The position numbers were made by a program, and so were the translations under genes. The notes below the pieces were generated by a model that was not told where the DNA came from, searched no databases, and was given only the letters and a program-made list of their open reading frames with translations. Source: Saccharophagus degradans 2-40 (lineage in GTDB: Bacteria > Pseudomonadota > Gammaproteobacteria > Pseudomonadales > Cellvibrionaceae). From it: a stretch of DNA of 64,000 bases. Positions 29,622 to 41,305 of this stretch are shown one piece after another; within the stretch, counting starts at the first letter, position 1; each line of letters starts with the position of its first letter. The DNA lies in assembly GCF_000013665.1 (NCBI RefSeq), contig NC_007912.1, positions 2,652,501 through 2,716,500 of the forward strand, given 5' to 3'.

Positions 29622-31529
29622 TTAGTTACTTAGCTCTAACAACAACTTATTTAACCGCGACACATAAGCTGCAGGGTCTTTAAGTGAACCTCCTTCCGCT
29701 AAGCTCGCCTGATCGAACAAGATGTGTGACAAGTCTTTAAAGCGATCCTCATCTTGCTCTTGATCCAACTTTTGCACCAATGGATGCGTAGGGTTAATTT
29801 CAATAATAGGCTTACTTTCTGGCACTGCTTGACCAGCCGCTTCCAATAATCGACGCATTTGCGCGCCCATATCGTGCTCACCTACCACCAAGCAAGCGGG
29901 AGATTCTGTTAAACGGTGAGTAATGCGCACCTCTTCAACCTGCTCTGCCAAAGCGGCCTTCATGCGCTCAACAAAGGGCGCCATGGCCTCTTCTACTTTT
30001 TCTTGCTCTTTTTTATCTTCTTCTGAATCTAGTTTACCTAGATCCAAAGAGCCTTTACCTACGTCTTGGAATTGCTTGCCATCATATTCCATTAGGTGGC
30101 CCATCAACCAATCGTCGATACGATTAGAAAGAAGCAATACCTCGATACCTTTTTTACGGAACACTTCTAAATGCGGACTATTTTTTGCCGTATTGAAGTT
30201 TTCAGCAACCACGTAATAAATCTTATCTTGGCCTTCTTTCATGCGCTCAATATATGCATCAAGCGACTGATCTTGCTCGTTGGTATTTTTATGCGTGGTA
30301 GCAAAGCGCAGCAATTTAGCGATTTTTTCTTTGTTGGCAAAATCTTCGGCTGGGCCTTCTTTTAATACCTCACCAAATTCTTTCCAGAAGGTTGCGTATT
30401 TTTCTGGCTCTTTTTTGGCCATTTTTTCTAGCATATCCAATACGCGCTTGGTTAACGCTGAACGCATACTGTCGATGTTTGGATCTTGCTGCAAAATTTC
30501 GCGAGATACGTTTAACGACAAGTCATTCGAGTCAACCACACCTTTAATAAAGCGCAAGTAAAGCGGTAAAAACTGCTCGGCATCATCCATAATAAAAGTG
30601 CGTTGTACGTACAATTTAACACCACGCGGCTTCTCACGGTTGTACATATCAAACGGCGCTTTGGAAGGAATATAGATAAGACTGGTGTAATCCAACTTAC
30701 CTTCTACACGGTTGTGAGACCAGCTTAGGGGGTCGGTATAATCGTGACTTACGTGCTTGTAGAACTCTTTGTACTCTTCGTCAGTAACATCGCTGCGGCT
30801 GCGCGCCCACAACGCCTTAGCGGTGTTTATAACTTCGTATTCAACCTCCGCTTTTTCTTCTTTATCTTCGCCAGGAGCAGCCTCTTTTGGCATTTCAACA
30901 GGTAGCGAAATATGATCAGAATACTTCTTAATAATTGAACGCAAGCGCCAACCATCAGCAAATTCTTCTTGGTCTTTCTTAAGGTGAAGAATAATCGTTG
31001 TGCCGCGTGCAGCCTTCTCAATATTTTCAATAGAGTATTCTGCTTCGCCCTCACTTACCCAACGTACGCCCTCACTCGGCTCGCTGCCGGCTCTGCGGGT
31101 GAGCACCTCTACTTTGTCTGCCACGATAAAGGCAGAATAAAAACCTACCCCAAACTGACCAATAAGCTGCGAATCTTTCTTTTGATCGCCAGATAAGTTG
31201 GCCATAAACTGAGCCGTACCCGAACGCGCAATGGTACCCAAATTGGCAATTACCTCATCGCGATTCATGCCTATGCCATTGTCAGTAATTGACAAGGTTT
31301 TGGCTTCTTTATCAAAGTCGATAGTAATCTTTAGCTCAGAATCTTGCTCAAGTAGTTCTGGCTGCTTAAGCGCCTCAAAACGGAGCTTATCGGCGGCATC
31401 GGACGCGTTAGATACAAGCTCACGGAGGAATATCTCTTTGTTGGAGTACAAAGAGTGGATCATCAAATGCAGAAGCTGCTTAGCCTCTGTCTCGAATCCA
31501 CGCGTTTCTACAGTCGCTTCAGCGGTCAT
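29622..31529 (-). CDS. htpG: Chaperone protein HtpG (Hsp90)
   Basis: HtpG is the bacterial Hsp90, an ATP-dependent cytoplasmic chaperone. The 635-residue protein has the GHKL ATPase domain (about 1-230) with E37 and N41 in [16 protein letters not shown]83 in ITDNGIGM and the [11 protein letters not shown] lid motif. The middle domain follows (about 235-500, with the SREILQQ-type motif [11 protein letters not shown] holding the catalytic Arg) and then the C-terminal dimerisation domain. The length is typical. The ATG has a GGAGA site. A sigma-32-like promoter and a terminator flank it, so it is a monocistronic heat-shock gene. Confidence 0.97.
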   Translation of the reverse strand: MTAEATVETRGFETEAKQLLHLMIHSLYSNKEIFLRELVSNASDAADKLRFEALKQPELLEQDSELKITIDFDKEAKTLSITDNGIGMNRDEVIANLGTIARSGTAQFMANLSGDQKKDSQLIGQFGVGFYSAFIVADKVEVLTRRAGSEPSEGVRWVSEGEAEYSIENIEKAARGTTIILHLKKDQEEFADGWRLRSIIKKYSDHISLPVEMPKEAAPGEDKEEKAEVEYEVINTAKALWARSRSDVTDEEYKEFYKHVSHDYTDPLSWSHNRVEGKLDYTSLIYIPSKAPFDMYNREKPRGVKLYVQRTFIMDDAEQFLPLYLRFIKGVVDSNDLSLNVSREILQQDPNIDSMRSALTKRVLDMLEKMAKKEPEKYATFWKEFGEVLKEGPAEDFANKEKIAKLLRFATTHKNTNEQDQSLDAYIERMKEGQDKIYYVVAENFNTAKNSPHLEVFRKKGIEVLLLSNRIDDWLMGHLMEYDGKQFQDVGKGSLDLGKLDSEEDKKEQEKVEEAMAPFVERMKAALAEQVEEVRITHRLTESPACLVVGEHDMGAQMRRLLEAAGQAVPESKPIIEINPTHPLVQKLDQEQDEDRFKDLSHILFDQASLAEGGSLKDPAAYVSRLNKLLLELSN

Positions 31530-31604
31530 ATATTAATCTCCTATCATTACTACGACAGTTATATGCGGTTTAGGGGTTTACCCCGTTTTAAACTATTGAA
31601 CACA

Positions 31605-31635
31605 AAGTTTGGGGCGGGCTAAGAGATTTCAAGCC
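31605..31635 (-). promoter_or_regulatory. Heat-shock (sigma-32 type) promoter of htpG
   Basis: On the minus strand CTTGAAA (31633-31627), a 12-base spacer and CCCCAAAC (31614-31607) match the sigma-32 pattern CTTGAAA-N12-14-CCCCATNT, with the same spacing as I recall for the E. coli groE promoter. It would start transcription about 70 bases upstream of the htpG ATG. A small GGGG-TTTA-CCCC hairpin (31573-31584) lies in the leader. Confidence 0.72.
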
Positions 31636-31639
31636 CAGA

Positions 31640-31921
31640 AAAGAAACGAAGAAAAGTAAGGGCGGCTTATTTCACTTACCCTAACTGAGGCACACCATAC
31701 GAATATGGTCAGTAGACGGCTTTTTACGAAGAAAGAGCTGGTTTTTTGCAAGAGTGAACACAAAACTGAATGCTGAACTTTCTTGGAGGAAAGGGAAGGA
31801 TTTGGGTCACCTGACGGGATAGCACGCAGATACAGCGCAATAAAAGCCCCCTAAAGCGCCTTTTAAATATGGAACACTTTACGGGGCCAAGAGCCTTGCT
31901 CAGCCCTAAAACGGCTATAAA
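31640..31921. other. Intergenic region between small lipoprotein gene and htpG promoter
   Basis: About 280 bases without a supported gene. A weak imperfect palindrome near 31840-31866 (AAAAGCCCC ... GCGCCTTTT) could be a degenerate terminator for the lipoprotein gene, but the stem has mismatches. No RNA gene is recognised. Confidence 0.35.
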
Positions 31922-32239
31922 TTACTTCTCGCAGAGGTAAACACTAAACTTCTGAAAGCCATCTTTCGGCGTGCCTTGGGCAACCACTGCATCGCCCCCC
32001 ATACGAACGGCTTCGTTTTTAGCCAACGCCACTAGCTCATCGGCGATTTTTTTCTCATTGCGGCCAAAAATACCCACACGGTCTTTGACCTGCGCAGATG
32101 CACTACCCAGCTCTTTACAGGCCTGCGCTATTCCTGGCTTAATTAAAGAAACCTGCTCCGCCCCACTTATAGGCTTTACCCAGGAGCAAGCGCATAACGC
32201 CACAACTGACCCAACAACAATGATTTTTGCGCCTTTCAT
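31922..32239 (-). CDS. Small lipoprotein, DUF4156 type
   Basis: This 105-residue protein has a short signal peptide ending in a lipobox-like LCAC, so Cys18 is the probable lipidation site. The mature part matches the DUF4156 pattern as I know it (VSLIKPGIAQACKELGSAS, then AKNEAVRMGGDAVV). A late Cys near the end (YLCEK) could pair with the Cys in the ACKELG segment. The ATG is preceded by a G-rich AGGGGG site. DUF4156 proteins are related in fold to RcsF-type envelope sensors, but the role is not established. It is isolated from its neighbours. Confidence 0.72.
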   Translation of the reverse strand: MKGAKIIVVGSVVALCACSWVKPISGAEQVSLIKPGIAQACKELGSASAQVKDRVGIFGRNEKKIADELVALAKNEAVRMGGDAVVAQGTPKDGFQKFSVYLCEK

Positions 32240-32353
32240 AATACCCCCTATTGAATGTTAAAAACGACCAGTAGCGTAGCAAACAATTTATTACGCCACT
32301 ATGGTCAGCCACACAGATTTAATCTTTCCTCTCCCCCCCCAAAACCGCAAACA

Positions 32354-32383
32354 CAAAAAAAGCCTCTAGAAGAGGCTTTTTGA
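32354..32383. terminator. Terminator after the PEP-CTERM gene
   Basis: The perfect stem AGCCTCT (32361-32367) pairs with AGAGGCT (32371-32377) around a tight 3-base loop, flanked by A-run and T-run. It lies just after the PEP-CTERM gene stop on the minus strand and can work in both directions. Confidence 0.9.
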
Positions 32384-32403
32384 GGATTAAGTAGGGCTTG
32401 GGT

Positions 32404-32958
32404 CTATTTAAGACGTAACACACGACTTGCTACCAAGCCAGCAACACCTACCATTAACAAAAACAACGTTCCCGGCTCTGGCACATTCGCTGACTCAAAA
32501 CCTGTAACATGGCTAATGCGACCAAAATTAAATCGCAAATTTTGCCCGACAAGCATGTCGGTAAAATTTACTGCAGCCCAATCCAAGCTACCTAAATTTT
32601 CGAACAAATAAGTATCATCAGCATCACTGCGCCCGACACCAAGCTTAATTATAAAAAAGTCAGATGCCTCATAGCCGGCAATAGTCGCCAAATCATAAGC
32701 ATGTAACTCAGATGCATCATCGATTTGCAACCAACCGCTTTCACTAGGCGAATCGTCTTTAAACGTTAAATCGACTGAATCAACCCCTAGCTGCGAAGCA
32801 ACCCAAGCACTAATTGTCGCGTCACCGCTGTTAGGGCTATCGAAACTCGCTATCAGCCTATCCTCTACGCCAACATCGTCCATTAAAACTGCATTGGCGG
32901 AAGCAGAAACAATCAGTAAACAAAACGCCACGCAAAGAGAATCAAACAACTTAACCAC
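32404..32958 (-). CDS. PEP-CTERM sorting domain protein
   Basis: The 184-residue exported protein has a signal peptide (about 1-23, ending SANA), a beta-rich acidic middle and a C-terminal PEP-CTERM tripartite signal. That signal comprises VPEPGT (about 158-163), a hydrophobic helix (LFLLMVGVAGLVA) and a basic tail (RVLRLK). Such proteins are processed by an exosortase (EpsH/XrtA type), usually encoded with an exopolysaccharide locus; none is in this window. The start is GTG at 32956-32958 with AAGGGT upstream. The middle has no catalytic motif I recognise, so it may be structural. Confidence 0.82.
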   Translation of the reverse strand: MVKLFDSLCVAFCLLIVSASANAVLMDDVGVEDRLIASFDSPNSGDATISAWVASQLGVDSVDLTFKDDSPSESGWLQIDDASELHAYDLATIAGYEASDFFIIKLGVGRSDADDTYLFENLGSLDWAAVNFTDMLVGQNLRFNFGRISHVTGFESANVPEPGTLFLLMVGVAGLVASRVLRLK

Positions 32959-33119
32959 GATTTTACCCTTAAAAAATCAAAATAATTCAGAGACGGTATT
33001 CAAGCAATTTCTAAGCCATTAAAATATAGCCTTAATATTCAATAACTTAGCAAGCACCGCTCAATCTCCACTGGGAACCATGTAAATATTATCGGCACCC
33101 CAATATGCATACTAGGTAC

Positions 33120-33147
33120 AAAAAAGGGCTCCGAAGAGCCCTTTTTA
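33120..33147 (-). terminator. Terminator after sucD
   Basis: The stem AGGGCTC (33125-33131) pairs with GAGCCCT (33136-33142) around a 4-base loop, with an A-run at 33119-33125 that becomes the T-tract on the minus strand. It lies about 20 bases after the sucD stop and ends the sucABCD-lpd cluster. Confidence 0.9.
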
Positions 33148-33166
33148 CGCTTTATTGAAACTTGGC

Positions 33167-34039
33167 TTACCAGCCAGTAATTTCTTTAAGCGCATTACCG
33201 ATTTCAGCCAAGCTGCGAACGGTTTTAACACCTGCGTCTTCTAATGCAGCGAATTTCTCGTCGGCAGTACCTTTACCACCAGAAATAATCGCACCAGCGT
33301 GACCCATACGCTTACCAGCAGGAGCAGTTACACCAGCAATGTAAGATACAACAGGCTTAGTTACGTTAGCTTTGATGTATGCAGCAGCTTCTTCTTCTGC
33401 AGTACCACCAATTTCACCAATCATAACAATCGCTTCGGTTTTCTCGTCTTTTTCGAACATTTCTAAAATGTCGATAAAGTTAGAACCAGGAATTGGGTCA
33501 CCACCAATACCAACACAGGTAGACTGACCAAAACCGAAATCGGTAGTTTGTTTAACAGCTTCGTAAGTCAAAGTACCAGAACGCGATACGATACCTACTT
33601 TACCTGGCAAGTGAATGTGACCAGGCATGATGCCTATTTTACATTCACCAGGAGTGATCACACCTGGACAGTTAGGACCAATTAAACGTACGCCTAACTC
33701 GTCACATTTAACTTTAGCTTCAAGCATATCTAAAGTAGGAATGCCTTCAGTAATACAAACTACCAACTTAACGCCACTGTGAGCAGCTTCTAAGATAGAG
33801 TCTTTACAGAAAGGAGCTGGTACATAGATTACAGATGCATCAGCACCGGTAGCTTCTACAGCTTCAGCCATAGTGTTGAACACTGGCAAACCTAGGTGAG
33901 TTTGACCACCTTTACCAGGAGTCACACCACCAACCATTTGCGTGCCGTATTCAATAGCTTGCTGAGAGTGGAAAGTACCTTGTGAACCGGTAAAACCCTG
34001 ACAGAGGACTTTAGTATCTTTGTTAATTAAAACGCTCAT
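33167..34039 (-). CDS. sucD: Succinyl-CoA synthetase subunit alpha
   Basis: SucD is the ADP-forming succinate-CoA ligase subunit that binds CoA and carries the phosphohistidine. The 290-residue protein has the CoA-binding [14 protein letters not shown] motif, the GPNCPGVI motif and the active-site His in [12 protein letters not shown] (near 247). Its ATG overlaps the sucC stop (TAATG-type junction), ensuring equal synthesis of both subunits. The length is standard. Confidence 0.98.
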   Translation of the reverse strand: MSVLINKDTKVLCQGFTGSQGTFHSQQAIEYGTQMVGGVTPGKGGQTHLGLPVFNTMAEAVEATGADASVIYVPAPFCKDSILEAAHSGVKLVVCITEGIPTLDMLEAKVKCDELGVRLIGPNCPGVITPGECKIGIMPGHIHLPGKVGIVSRSGTLTYEAVKQTTDFGFGQSTCVGIGGDPIPGSNFIDILEMFEKDEKTEAIVMIGEIGGTAEEEAAAYIKANVTKPVVSYIAGVTAPAGKRMGHAGAIISGGKGTADEKFAALEDAGVKTVRSLAEIGNALKEITGW

Positions 34040-35205
34040 TATTTGCCCTCCGCAGCTTTAACAACTTGTACTGCAGCATCAGTTAAGCTTTCTGCAGCAA
34101 TAATGTTTAGGCCACTATCTGCCAACACTTTTGCACCCAATTCTGCGTTGTTACCTTCTAAACGAACAACAACAGGAACCTTAACACCAACCTCTTCCAC
34201 TGCGCCGATTACACCTTCTGCAATCAGGTCACAACGAACAATACCGCCAAAGATGTTAATTAAAACAGCTTTTACGTTGTCGTCAGAAAGAATAATTTTG
34301 AATGCTTCAACAACGCGCTCTTTAGTTGCGCCGCCGCCTACGTCTAGGAAGTTTGCAGGTTGGCCACCGTGTAATTTCACGATATCCATAGTACCCATTG
34401 CCAAACCAGCACCGTTAACCATACAGCCGATGTTGCCATCTAGTGCTACGTAGTTAAGTTCCCATTTAGCTGCATGCGCTTCACGCTCGTCTTCTTGTGA
34501 AGGATCGTGCATTTCTTTAAGCGCAGGCTGACGGTACATTGCGTTGCCGTCGATAGCTACTTTAGCGTCTAGGCAGTGCAAGTTACCTTCATCAGTAATA
34601 ACCAATGGGTTGATTTCTAAAAGAGCCAAGTCTTTATCAACAAACATTTTCGCCAAACCTAAAAAGATTTGGGTGAATTGCTTGATTTGAACTGGGTTTA
34701 AGCCCAATTTAAAACCTAATTCGCGAGCTTGATATGGCTGTGCGCCAGTCAAAGGATCGATAATCGCTTTTAAGATTTTTTCTGGAGTTTCTTCAGCAAC
34801 TTTTTCAATCTCTACGCCGCCTTCAGTAGACGCCATAAAAATTACGCGACGAGTAGAACGGTCTACAACTGCACCCAAGTACAATTCGTCAGCGATATCG
34901 GTGCAGCTTTCAACCAAAATACGGCTAACTGGCTGACCATTTTCATCTGTTTGATAAGTAATTAAGTTATTACCTAACCACTTTTTAGCGAACTCTTCGA
35001 TTTCTGCTTTGCTAGAAACCAATTTAACGCCGCCCGCTTTACCGCGACCACCAGCGTGAACCTGAGCTTTAACAACCCACTTATCACCACCAATAATGTC
35101 TGCAGCTGCTGCCGCTTCTGCAGGAGTTTCTGCAGCTATGCCTTTAGATACTGGCAAACCATATTCAGCAAAAAGCTGTTTGCCTTGATATTCATGTAAA
35201 TTCAT
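34039..35205 (-). CDS. sucC: Succinyl-CoA synthetase subunit beta
   Basis: SucC is the nucleotide- and succinate-binding subunit of succinate-CoA ligase. The 388-residue protein starts [16 protein letters not shown] and has the ATP-grasp domain with [16 protein letters not shown] and the EINPLVIT metal-binding motif. The C-terminal [13 protein letters not shown] power-helix segment follows. The length matches E. coli SucC (388). It lies 193 bases after lpd; that gap contains a strong hairpin without a T-run. Confidence 0.98.
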   Translation of the reverse strand: MNLHEYQGKQLFAEYGLPVSKGIAAETPAEAAAAADIIGGDKWVVKAQVHAGGRGKAGGVKLVSSKAEIEEFAKKWLGNNLITYQTDENGQPVSRILVESCTDIADELYLGAVVDRSTRRVIFMASTEGGVEIEKVAEETPEKILKAIIDPLTGAQPYQARELGFKLGLNPVQIKQFTQIFLGLAKMFVDKDLALLEINPLVITDEGNLHCLDAKVAIDGNAMYRQPALKEMHDPSQEDEREAHAAKWELNYVALDGNIGCMVNGAGLAMGTMDIVKLHGGQPANFLDVGGGATKERVVEAFKIILSDDNVKAVLINIFGGIVRCDLIAEGVIGAVEEVGVKVPVVVRLEGNNAELGAKVLADSGLNIIAAESLTDAAVQVVKAAEGK

Positions 35206-35351
35206 TGTGATCGTCCGTATGTTGGTTCGACTGACAATTTAAGGATCACGCAATTAAAACCTTGCGCTCGGTTTTTGCACACTTAAGTAAGTTGCAGAGT
35301 TAAATCGCCTAGTAATTATTGTCGCGCTCTGCCAAGTCCATCTGTATACCA

Positions 35352-35376
35352 ATTCGCCCAGCAATGCTGGGCGAAT
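35352..35376. other. Intercistronic hairpin between lpd and sucC
   Basis: The perfect 11-bp stem ATTCGCCCAGC (35352-35362) pairs with GCTGGGCGAAT (35366-35376) around a 3-base loop, 23 bases after the lpd stop. No T-tract follows on the minus strand, so it is more likely an mRNA stability or processing element, or a weak attenuator, than a full terminator. Confidence 0.6.
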
Positions 35377-35398
35377 AGAAGTATTCCCTTGCTATTTT

Positions 35399-36892
<1,494 letters not shown>

Positions 36893-36923
36893 TTATTAAC
36901 ACTAATGGTCGAATGTTAACGCT

Positions 36924-36951
36924 ATGCGACACGCCCTAAAGCGTGTCGCAT
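36924..36951. other. Intercistronic hairpin between sucB and lpd
   Basis: The perfect 11-bp stem ATGCGACACGC (36924-36934) pairs with GCGTGTCGCAT (36941-36951) around a 6-base loop, 6 bases after the sucB stop. Transcribed from the minus strand it lacks a following T-run, so it probably protects or marks the sucAB 3' end within a longer mRNA. Confidence 0.6.
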
Positions 36952-36956
36952 TTTGC

Positions 36957-38168
36957 TTAAACCTCTAACAACATACGTGCAGGGTCTTCTAGCAGGTCCT
37001 TAATGGTAACCAAGAACTGAACCGCTTCTTTACCGTCAATGATCCGGTGATCGTAAGAAAGCGCCAAGTACATCATTGGCAACACTTTCACTTCACCGTT
37101 AACAGCCATTGGGCGCTCTTGGATTTTGTGCATACCCAAAATTGCCGCTTGTGGTGGGTTCAAGATAGGCGTTGAAAGTAAAGAACCGAAAACACCACCG
37201 TTAGTAATAGTGAAAGTACCACCGGTCATTTCTTCAATACCCAACTTACCATCGCGAGCACGCAAACCGAAATCGCGAATACCGTTTTCGATTTCAGCAA
37301 TGCTCAAGTTTTCTGCGTTGCGCAAAACAGGTACAACCAAACCTTTATCGGTAGACACTGCACAACCCACATCTTGATAACCGTGGTAAACCATGTCGTT
37401 ACCGTCGATTGATGCGTTAACAGCAGGGAAACGACGCAATGCTTCAACAGCAGCTTTTACGAAAAAGCCCATGAAGCCTAAACGTGAACCGTTGTGGGTT
37501 TTCTCAAACAAATCTTTGTATTGTTTACGCAGATTCATAACAGGCGCCATATTCACTTCGTTAAACGTAGTCAACATTGCGGTATTGTTATTGGCATCCA
37601 ACAAACGCTCTGCAATACGTGCACGCAAACGAGTCATTGGTACACGCTTTTCTTCACGCAAACCAGTTGGCGCTACAGCGCCGGTAGATGCAGGAGCAGC
37701 AGCTTTTGGCGCGGCAGCTGGTGCAGGTGCTGCAGCAGCGGCAGGCTTGTAACCAGCTACGTCTTCTTTAGTGATACGGCCATCTTTACCAGTGCCCTTC
37801 ACTAACGCTAAATCGATGCCCTTTTCTGCAGCGAGTTTACGCGCAGCAGGTGCAGCAATAACGTCTTCAGATGCTTCGCTAGCAGCTGGAGCGGCTTCGG
37901 CAGCAGCTGGAGCAGGCGCAGAACCTGCAGCGCCAGCTACGAATTTAGCGATAACTTCACCGCTTAAAATAATTTCGCCTTCACCTTTAATGATTTCAGC
38001 GATAGAACCGTCAGCCGGTGCAACTACTTCGAGCACCACCTTATCAGTTTCAATATCAACAATAAGCTCATCACGTGAACAGGCTTCACCTGGCTGCTTG
38101 TGCCAAGTTGCCACAGTACCGTCTTGAACAGACTCCGGAAAAGTGGGTGCTTTAATTTCTATGGTCAT
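36957..38168 (-). CDS. sucB: Dihydrolipoamide succinyltransferase (E2 of OGDH)
   Basis: SucB is the core transferase of the 2-oxoglutarate dehydrogenase complex. The 403-residue protein has one lipoyl domain (1-75, lipoyl Lys K43 in [11 protein letters not shown]), an Ala/Pro linker, the peripheral-subunit-binding domain (about 108-142, [13 protein letters not shown]) and a second Ala/Pro linker. The catalytic domain follows (about 170-403), with the His in [14 protein letters not shown] single lipoyl domain and the [10 protein letters not shown] tail identify it as OGDH E2 rather than PDH E2. It follows sucA by 56 bases. Confidence 0.97.
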   Translation of the reverse strand: MTIEIKAPTFPESVQDGTVATWHKQPGEACSRDELIVDIETDKVVLEVVAPADGSIAEIIKGEGEIILSGEVIAKFVAGAAGSAPAPAAAEAAPAASEASEDVIAAPAARKLAAEKGIDLALVKGTGKDGRITKEDVAGYKPAAAAAPAPAAAPKAAAPASTGAVAPTGLREEKRVPMTRLRARIAERLLDANNNTAMLTTFNEVNMAPVMNLRKQYKDLFEKTHNGSRLGFMGFFVKAAVEALRRFPAVNASIDGNDMVYHGYQDVGCAVSTDKGLVVPVLRNAENLSIAEIENGIRDFGLRARDGKLGIEEMTGGTFTITNGGVFGSLLSTPILNPPQAAILGMHKIQERPMAVNGEVKVLPMMYLALSYDHRIIDGKEAVQFLVTIKDLLEDPARMLLEV

Positions 38169-38224
38169 TCCAACTGTGTCCTTTGGTTAAGGCTCGTTTA
38201 ACAAGTAGTGCTATTAAGTGCGAC

Positions 38225-41062
38225 TTAAACGGAAGTGTCCAATGCCGCGTTGATGAACTTATTCTGTTCTTCCAAGTGGGTGCTCATGTAACCCGCTGCA
38301 GGTGCAGAAGAAGATGCCCGACCAACGTAACGCAACTCTGCGTCTTCGTTAACTCGTTCTACAACTCTGCGCATGCGGTGCTGGCTAGAGTACCAAGCGC
38401 CTTGGTTTTGCGGCTCTTCCTGACACCACACTACATCCACCAAACCAGGGTATTTTGCTAGCTCAACGCGCAGCGCCTCTTCGGGGAATGGGTAAAGTTG
38501 CTCAATGCGAATTAATGCAACGTCTTTCTCTTCACGCTCTTCGCGAGCCTCGAAAAGATGGTAATAAACCTTACCGCTACACAAAATTACACGTTTGGCT
38601 TCTTCTGGCTTAACAACGTCATCGCCAATTACTGTTTTAAAGCTACCTTCAGCTAGCTCTTCTAACGTAGACGTTGCCAACTTGTGACGAAGAATCCATT
38701 TCGGGCTCATCACAACAAGTGGTCTGCGCATTGGGCGAATAGCCTGACGGCGGATCATGTGATAAACCTGCGCAGGCGTGGTAGGGATACACACTTGAAT
38801 GTTGTGCTCTGCACACAATTGCATAAAGCGCTCTAAACGTGCTGAAGAGTGCTCTGGCCCCTGCCCTTCGTAACCATGTGGCAATAGCATAGTTAAGCCA
38901 CACAAACGCTGCCACTTGTGCTCGCCACTTGTAATAAATTGGTCAATAACAACTTGAGCGCCGTTGGCGAAATCACCGAACTGAGCCTCCCAAATAACCA
39001 AACCTTTTGGCGAAGTAGTCGCGTAACCGTATTCGAACGCCAGCACCGCTTCTTCAGATAATAACGAATCGTAAATATCTAACGGCGCTTGATCTTCTGA
39101 AATATTCGCTAACGGAATGTAAGCTTCACCAGTTTTTTGGTTATGCACAACAGCATGGCGATGCGAGAAAGTACCACGACCAACATCTTGCCCCGTTAAA
39201 CGAATTTTATGGCCTTCTTTCAACAAGGTAGCGTAAGCCAGAGTTTCGGCCATGCCCCAGTTAATTGGCAAGGCACCGCCCGCCATTTTGCGACGGTCGT
39301 CGTAGATTTTCGCTACCTGACGCTGTACCTGAACACCATCTGGCACATGGCTAGTTTGCTCTGCCAACGACTGCAATTCTTTGATTGGATACGTAGTATC
39401 TGCAGGTGTATTCCAGTCGTGACCAATATAAGGCGACCAGTTTACAAACAGCGAAGAATCCGGCTCGCTTACCAAACCACGCGCTACGTGCTCGCCTCTA
39501 TCCAAAGCAGCACGATAATCGTTAGTCATCTGGTCCGCTTCGTCTTGAGTAACCACACCAGCGTTAACAAGCTGCTCTGCATACACAGTGCGAGTAGTTT
39601 TGTGCGAACGAATAGCCTTGTACATTAACGGCTGAGTAGATGAAGGCTCATCGGTTTCGTTGTGGCCACGACGGCGATAACAAACCAAATCAATAACCAC
39701 ATCTTTCTTAAATTCGTTGCGGTAATCTGCTGCCAATTGAGTAACGTAAACAACCGCTTCTGGGTCGTCACCGTTAACGTGGAAGATCGGTGTTTCGATC
39801 ATTTTTGCCACGTCGGTACAGTAAGCTGTAGAGCGTGCGTCGTCTGCACGGCTAGTAGTGAAACCTACTTGGTTGTTAATTACCAAGTGCACAGTACCGC
39901 CAGTTTTGTATGCGCGGGTTTGTGACATTTGGAATGTTTCCATCACAACGCCCTGACCAGCAAACGCAGCATCACCATGTACTACAACAGGCACTACGGT
40001 GTGGCCGTCTTTGTCGCCGCGGCGATCTTGACGTGCACGTACAGACCCCTCAACCACTGGAGATACAATTTCCAAGTGAGATGGGTTAAACGCCAACGCA
40101 AGGTGCATTTCGCCACCAGGAGTCATTACGTTTGACGAGAAACCTTGGTGATACTTAACGTCACCAGAGGTATCTACTAGCTTCTTACCTTCAAACTCAT
40201 CAAACAAATCAGATGGGTTTTTACCAAGAATGTTCACCAGCGCATTTAAGCGGCCACGGTGAGCCATACCCAATACCATTTCTTTGGCACCGTATTCGCC
40301 AACACGACGAATTAACGCATCAAGCAATGGAATGAAGCTTTCGCCCCCTTCCAAACCAAAGCGCTTTGTACCTGGGTATTTGCTATCTAAATGACGCTCT
40401 AAGCCTTCGGCTGCAGTCAAACGACGCAAGATATTGCGCTTAGCTTTAGGGCCGAAATCTGGCTGAGAACGCGAACGCTCTAAGCGGTTTAACAACCAGC
40501 GACGCTCTTCGTAGTTAGTAATGTGCATAACTTCTGCGCCAATGTTGCCGCAGTAAGTTTTTTCTAGGTCTGCAATGATGTCTTTCAGCTTGGCTTCTTT
40601 GTAGCCAAATGCGAGGTCACCGGTTTGGAATACAGAATCTAAATCGGCTGTATTCAAGCGGTGAAAGCCCAAGTCTAAATCAACAGGGTTTTTAACTGCG
40701 CGTAGATTTAGCGGATCGATATTGGCTTTTTGATGACCGCTTAAGCGGTAGGCATTTACCAACTGAACAACTTCTACCTGCTTGCGCTCGTGGGCAATAT
40801 CGCCACTACCAGCACCGGGCACAATTATTGGACGCGCGCGGTTTTTACCGAGCAGCTCGAAATACTTAATGATTTCGGAATGGTTTACATCTTCGCTAGC
40901 GCTGCCGTTAACACGGGGTAACTTATCGAAGTAGTCGCGCCACTCTTCCGAAACGGAATGAGGGTCTGACAGATAGGATTCGTACTGATCTTCTACATAT
41001 GCGGCGTTACCTCCAGATAGATGCGAGGTTTTCCACAATAACTCCATGATACTTTCTTGCAT
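38225..41062 (-). CDS. sucA: 2-oxoglutarate dehydrogenase E1
   Basis: SucA is the thiamine-diphosphate E1 that decarboxylates 2-oxoglutarate. The protein of about 945 residues has the N-terminal E2-binding helix (MQESIMELLWKTSHLSGGNA, near residues 1-20), the TPP-binding VVHGDAAFAGQGVVMET motif, NNQVGFTTS and YRRRGHNETDEP, and the C-terminal transketolase-like domain. The ATG at 41060-41062 has GGTGGG upstream and gives the family N-terminus. The in-frame GTG at 41101 would add 13 unrelated residues. It is the first gene of sucA-sucB-lpd-sucC-sucD, 243 bases after sdhB. Confidence 0.96.
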   Translation of the reverse strand: MQESIMELLWKTSHLSGGNAAYVEDQYESYLSDPHSVSEEWRDYFDKLPRVNGSASEDVNHSEIIKYFELLGKNRARPIIVPGAGSGDIAHERKQVEVVQLVNAYRLSGHQKANIDPLNLRAVKNPVDLDLGFHRLNTADLDSVFQTGDLAFGYKEAKLKDIIADLEKTYCGNIGAEVMHITNYEERRWLLNRLERSRSQPDFGPKAKRNILRRLTAAEGLERHLDSKYPGTKRFGLEGGESFIPLLDALIRRVGEYGAKEMVLGMAHRGRLNALVNILGKNPSDLFDEFEGKKLVDTSGDVKYHQGFSSNVMTPGGEMHLALAFNPSHLEIVSPVVEGSVRARQDRRGDKDGHTVVPVVVHGDAAFAGQGVVMETFQMSQTRAYKTGGTVHLVINNQVGFTTSRADDARSTAYCTDVAKMIETPIFHVNGDDPEAVVYVTQLAADYRNEFKKDVVIDLVCYRRRGHNETDEPSSTQPLMYKAIRSHKTTRTVYAEQLVNAGVVTQDEADQMTNDYRAALDRGEHVARGLVSEPDSSLFVNWSPYIGHDWNTPADTTYPIKELQSLAEQTSHVPDGVQVQRQVAKIYDDRRKMAGGALPINWGMAETLAYATLLKEGHKIRLTGQDVGRGTFSHRHAVVHNQKTGEAYIPLANISEDQAPLDIYDSLLSEEAVLAFEYGYATTSPKGLVIWEAQFGDFANGAQVVIDQFITSGEHKWQRLCGLTMLLPHGYEGQGPEHSSARLERFMQLCAEHNIQVCIPTTPAQVYHMIRRQAIRPMRRPLVVMSPKWILRHKLATSTLEELAEGSFKTVIGDDVVKPEEAKRVILCSGKVYYHLFEAREEREEKDVALIRIEQLYPFPEEALRVELAKYPGLVDVVWCQEEPQNQGAWYSSQHRMRRVVERVNEDAELRYVGRASSSAPAAGYMSTHLEEQNKFINAALDTSV

Positions 41063-41305
41063 TTCGCCCACCGTATGACAGGGCATGTTTCGGAACAGCA
41101 CAAAATACCAACAAGTATTTTATTGCCGCTCTTTAACCCTGCTATTCGCAATGACGCCCCTGTACAAAATAGTTTGACAGAGGCTTAATTTAACTTTGGC
41201 CACCCTTGTGAGGCGGCCACACCACATAATTTACTAAGCTAGTAGCTTATTGCCTGTTTTTCAGGTCTTACTTGCTTTTGCGGGTAACTGGCGCATTGTC
41301 CAGAC

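Noticed and set aside
37393-38127. Plus-strand Ala-rich frames over sucB
   Set aside because: They mirror the Ala/Pro linkers of sucB on the opposite strand and carry no independent signal.
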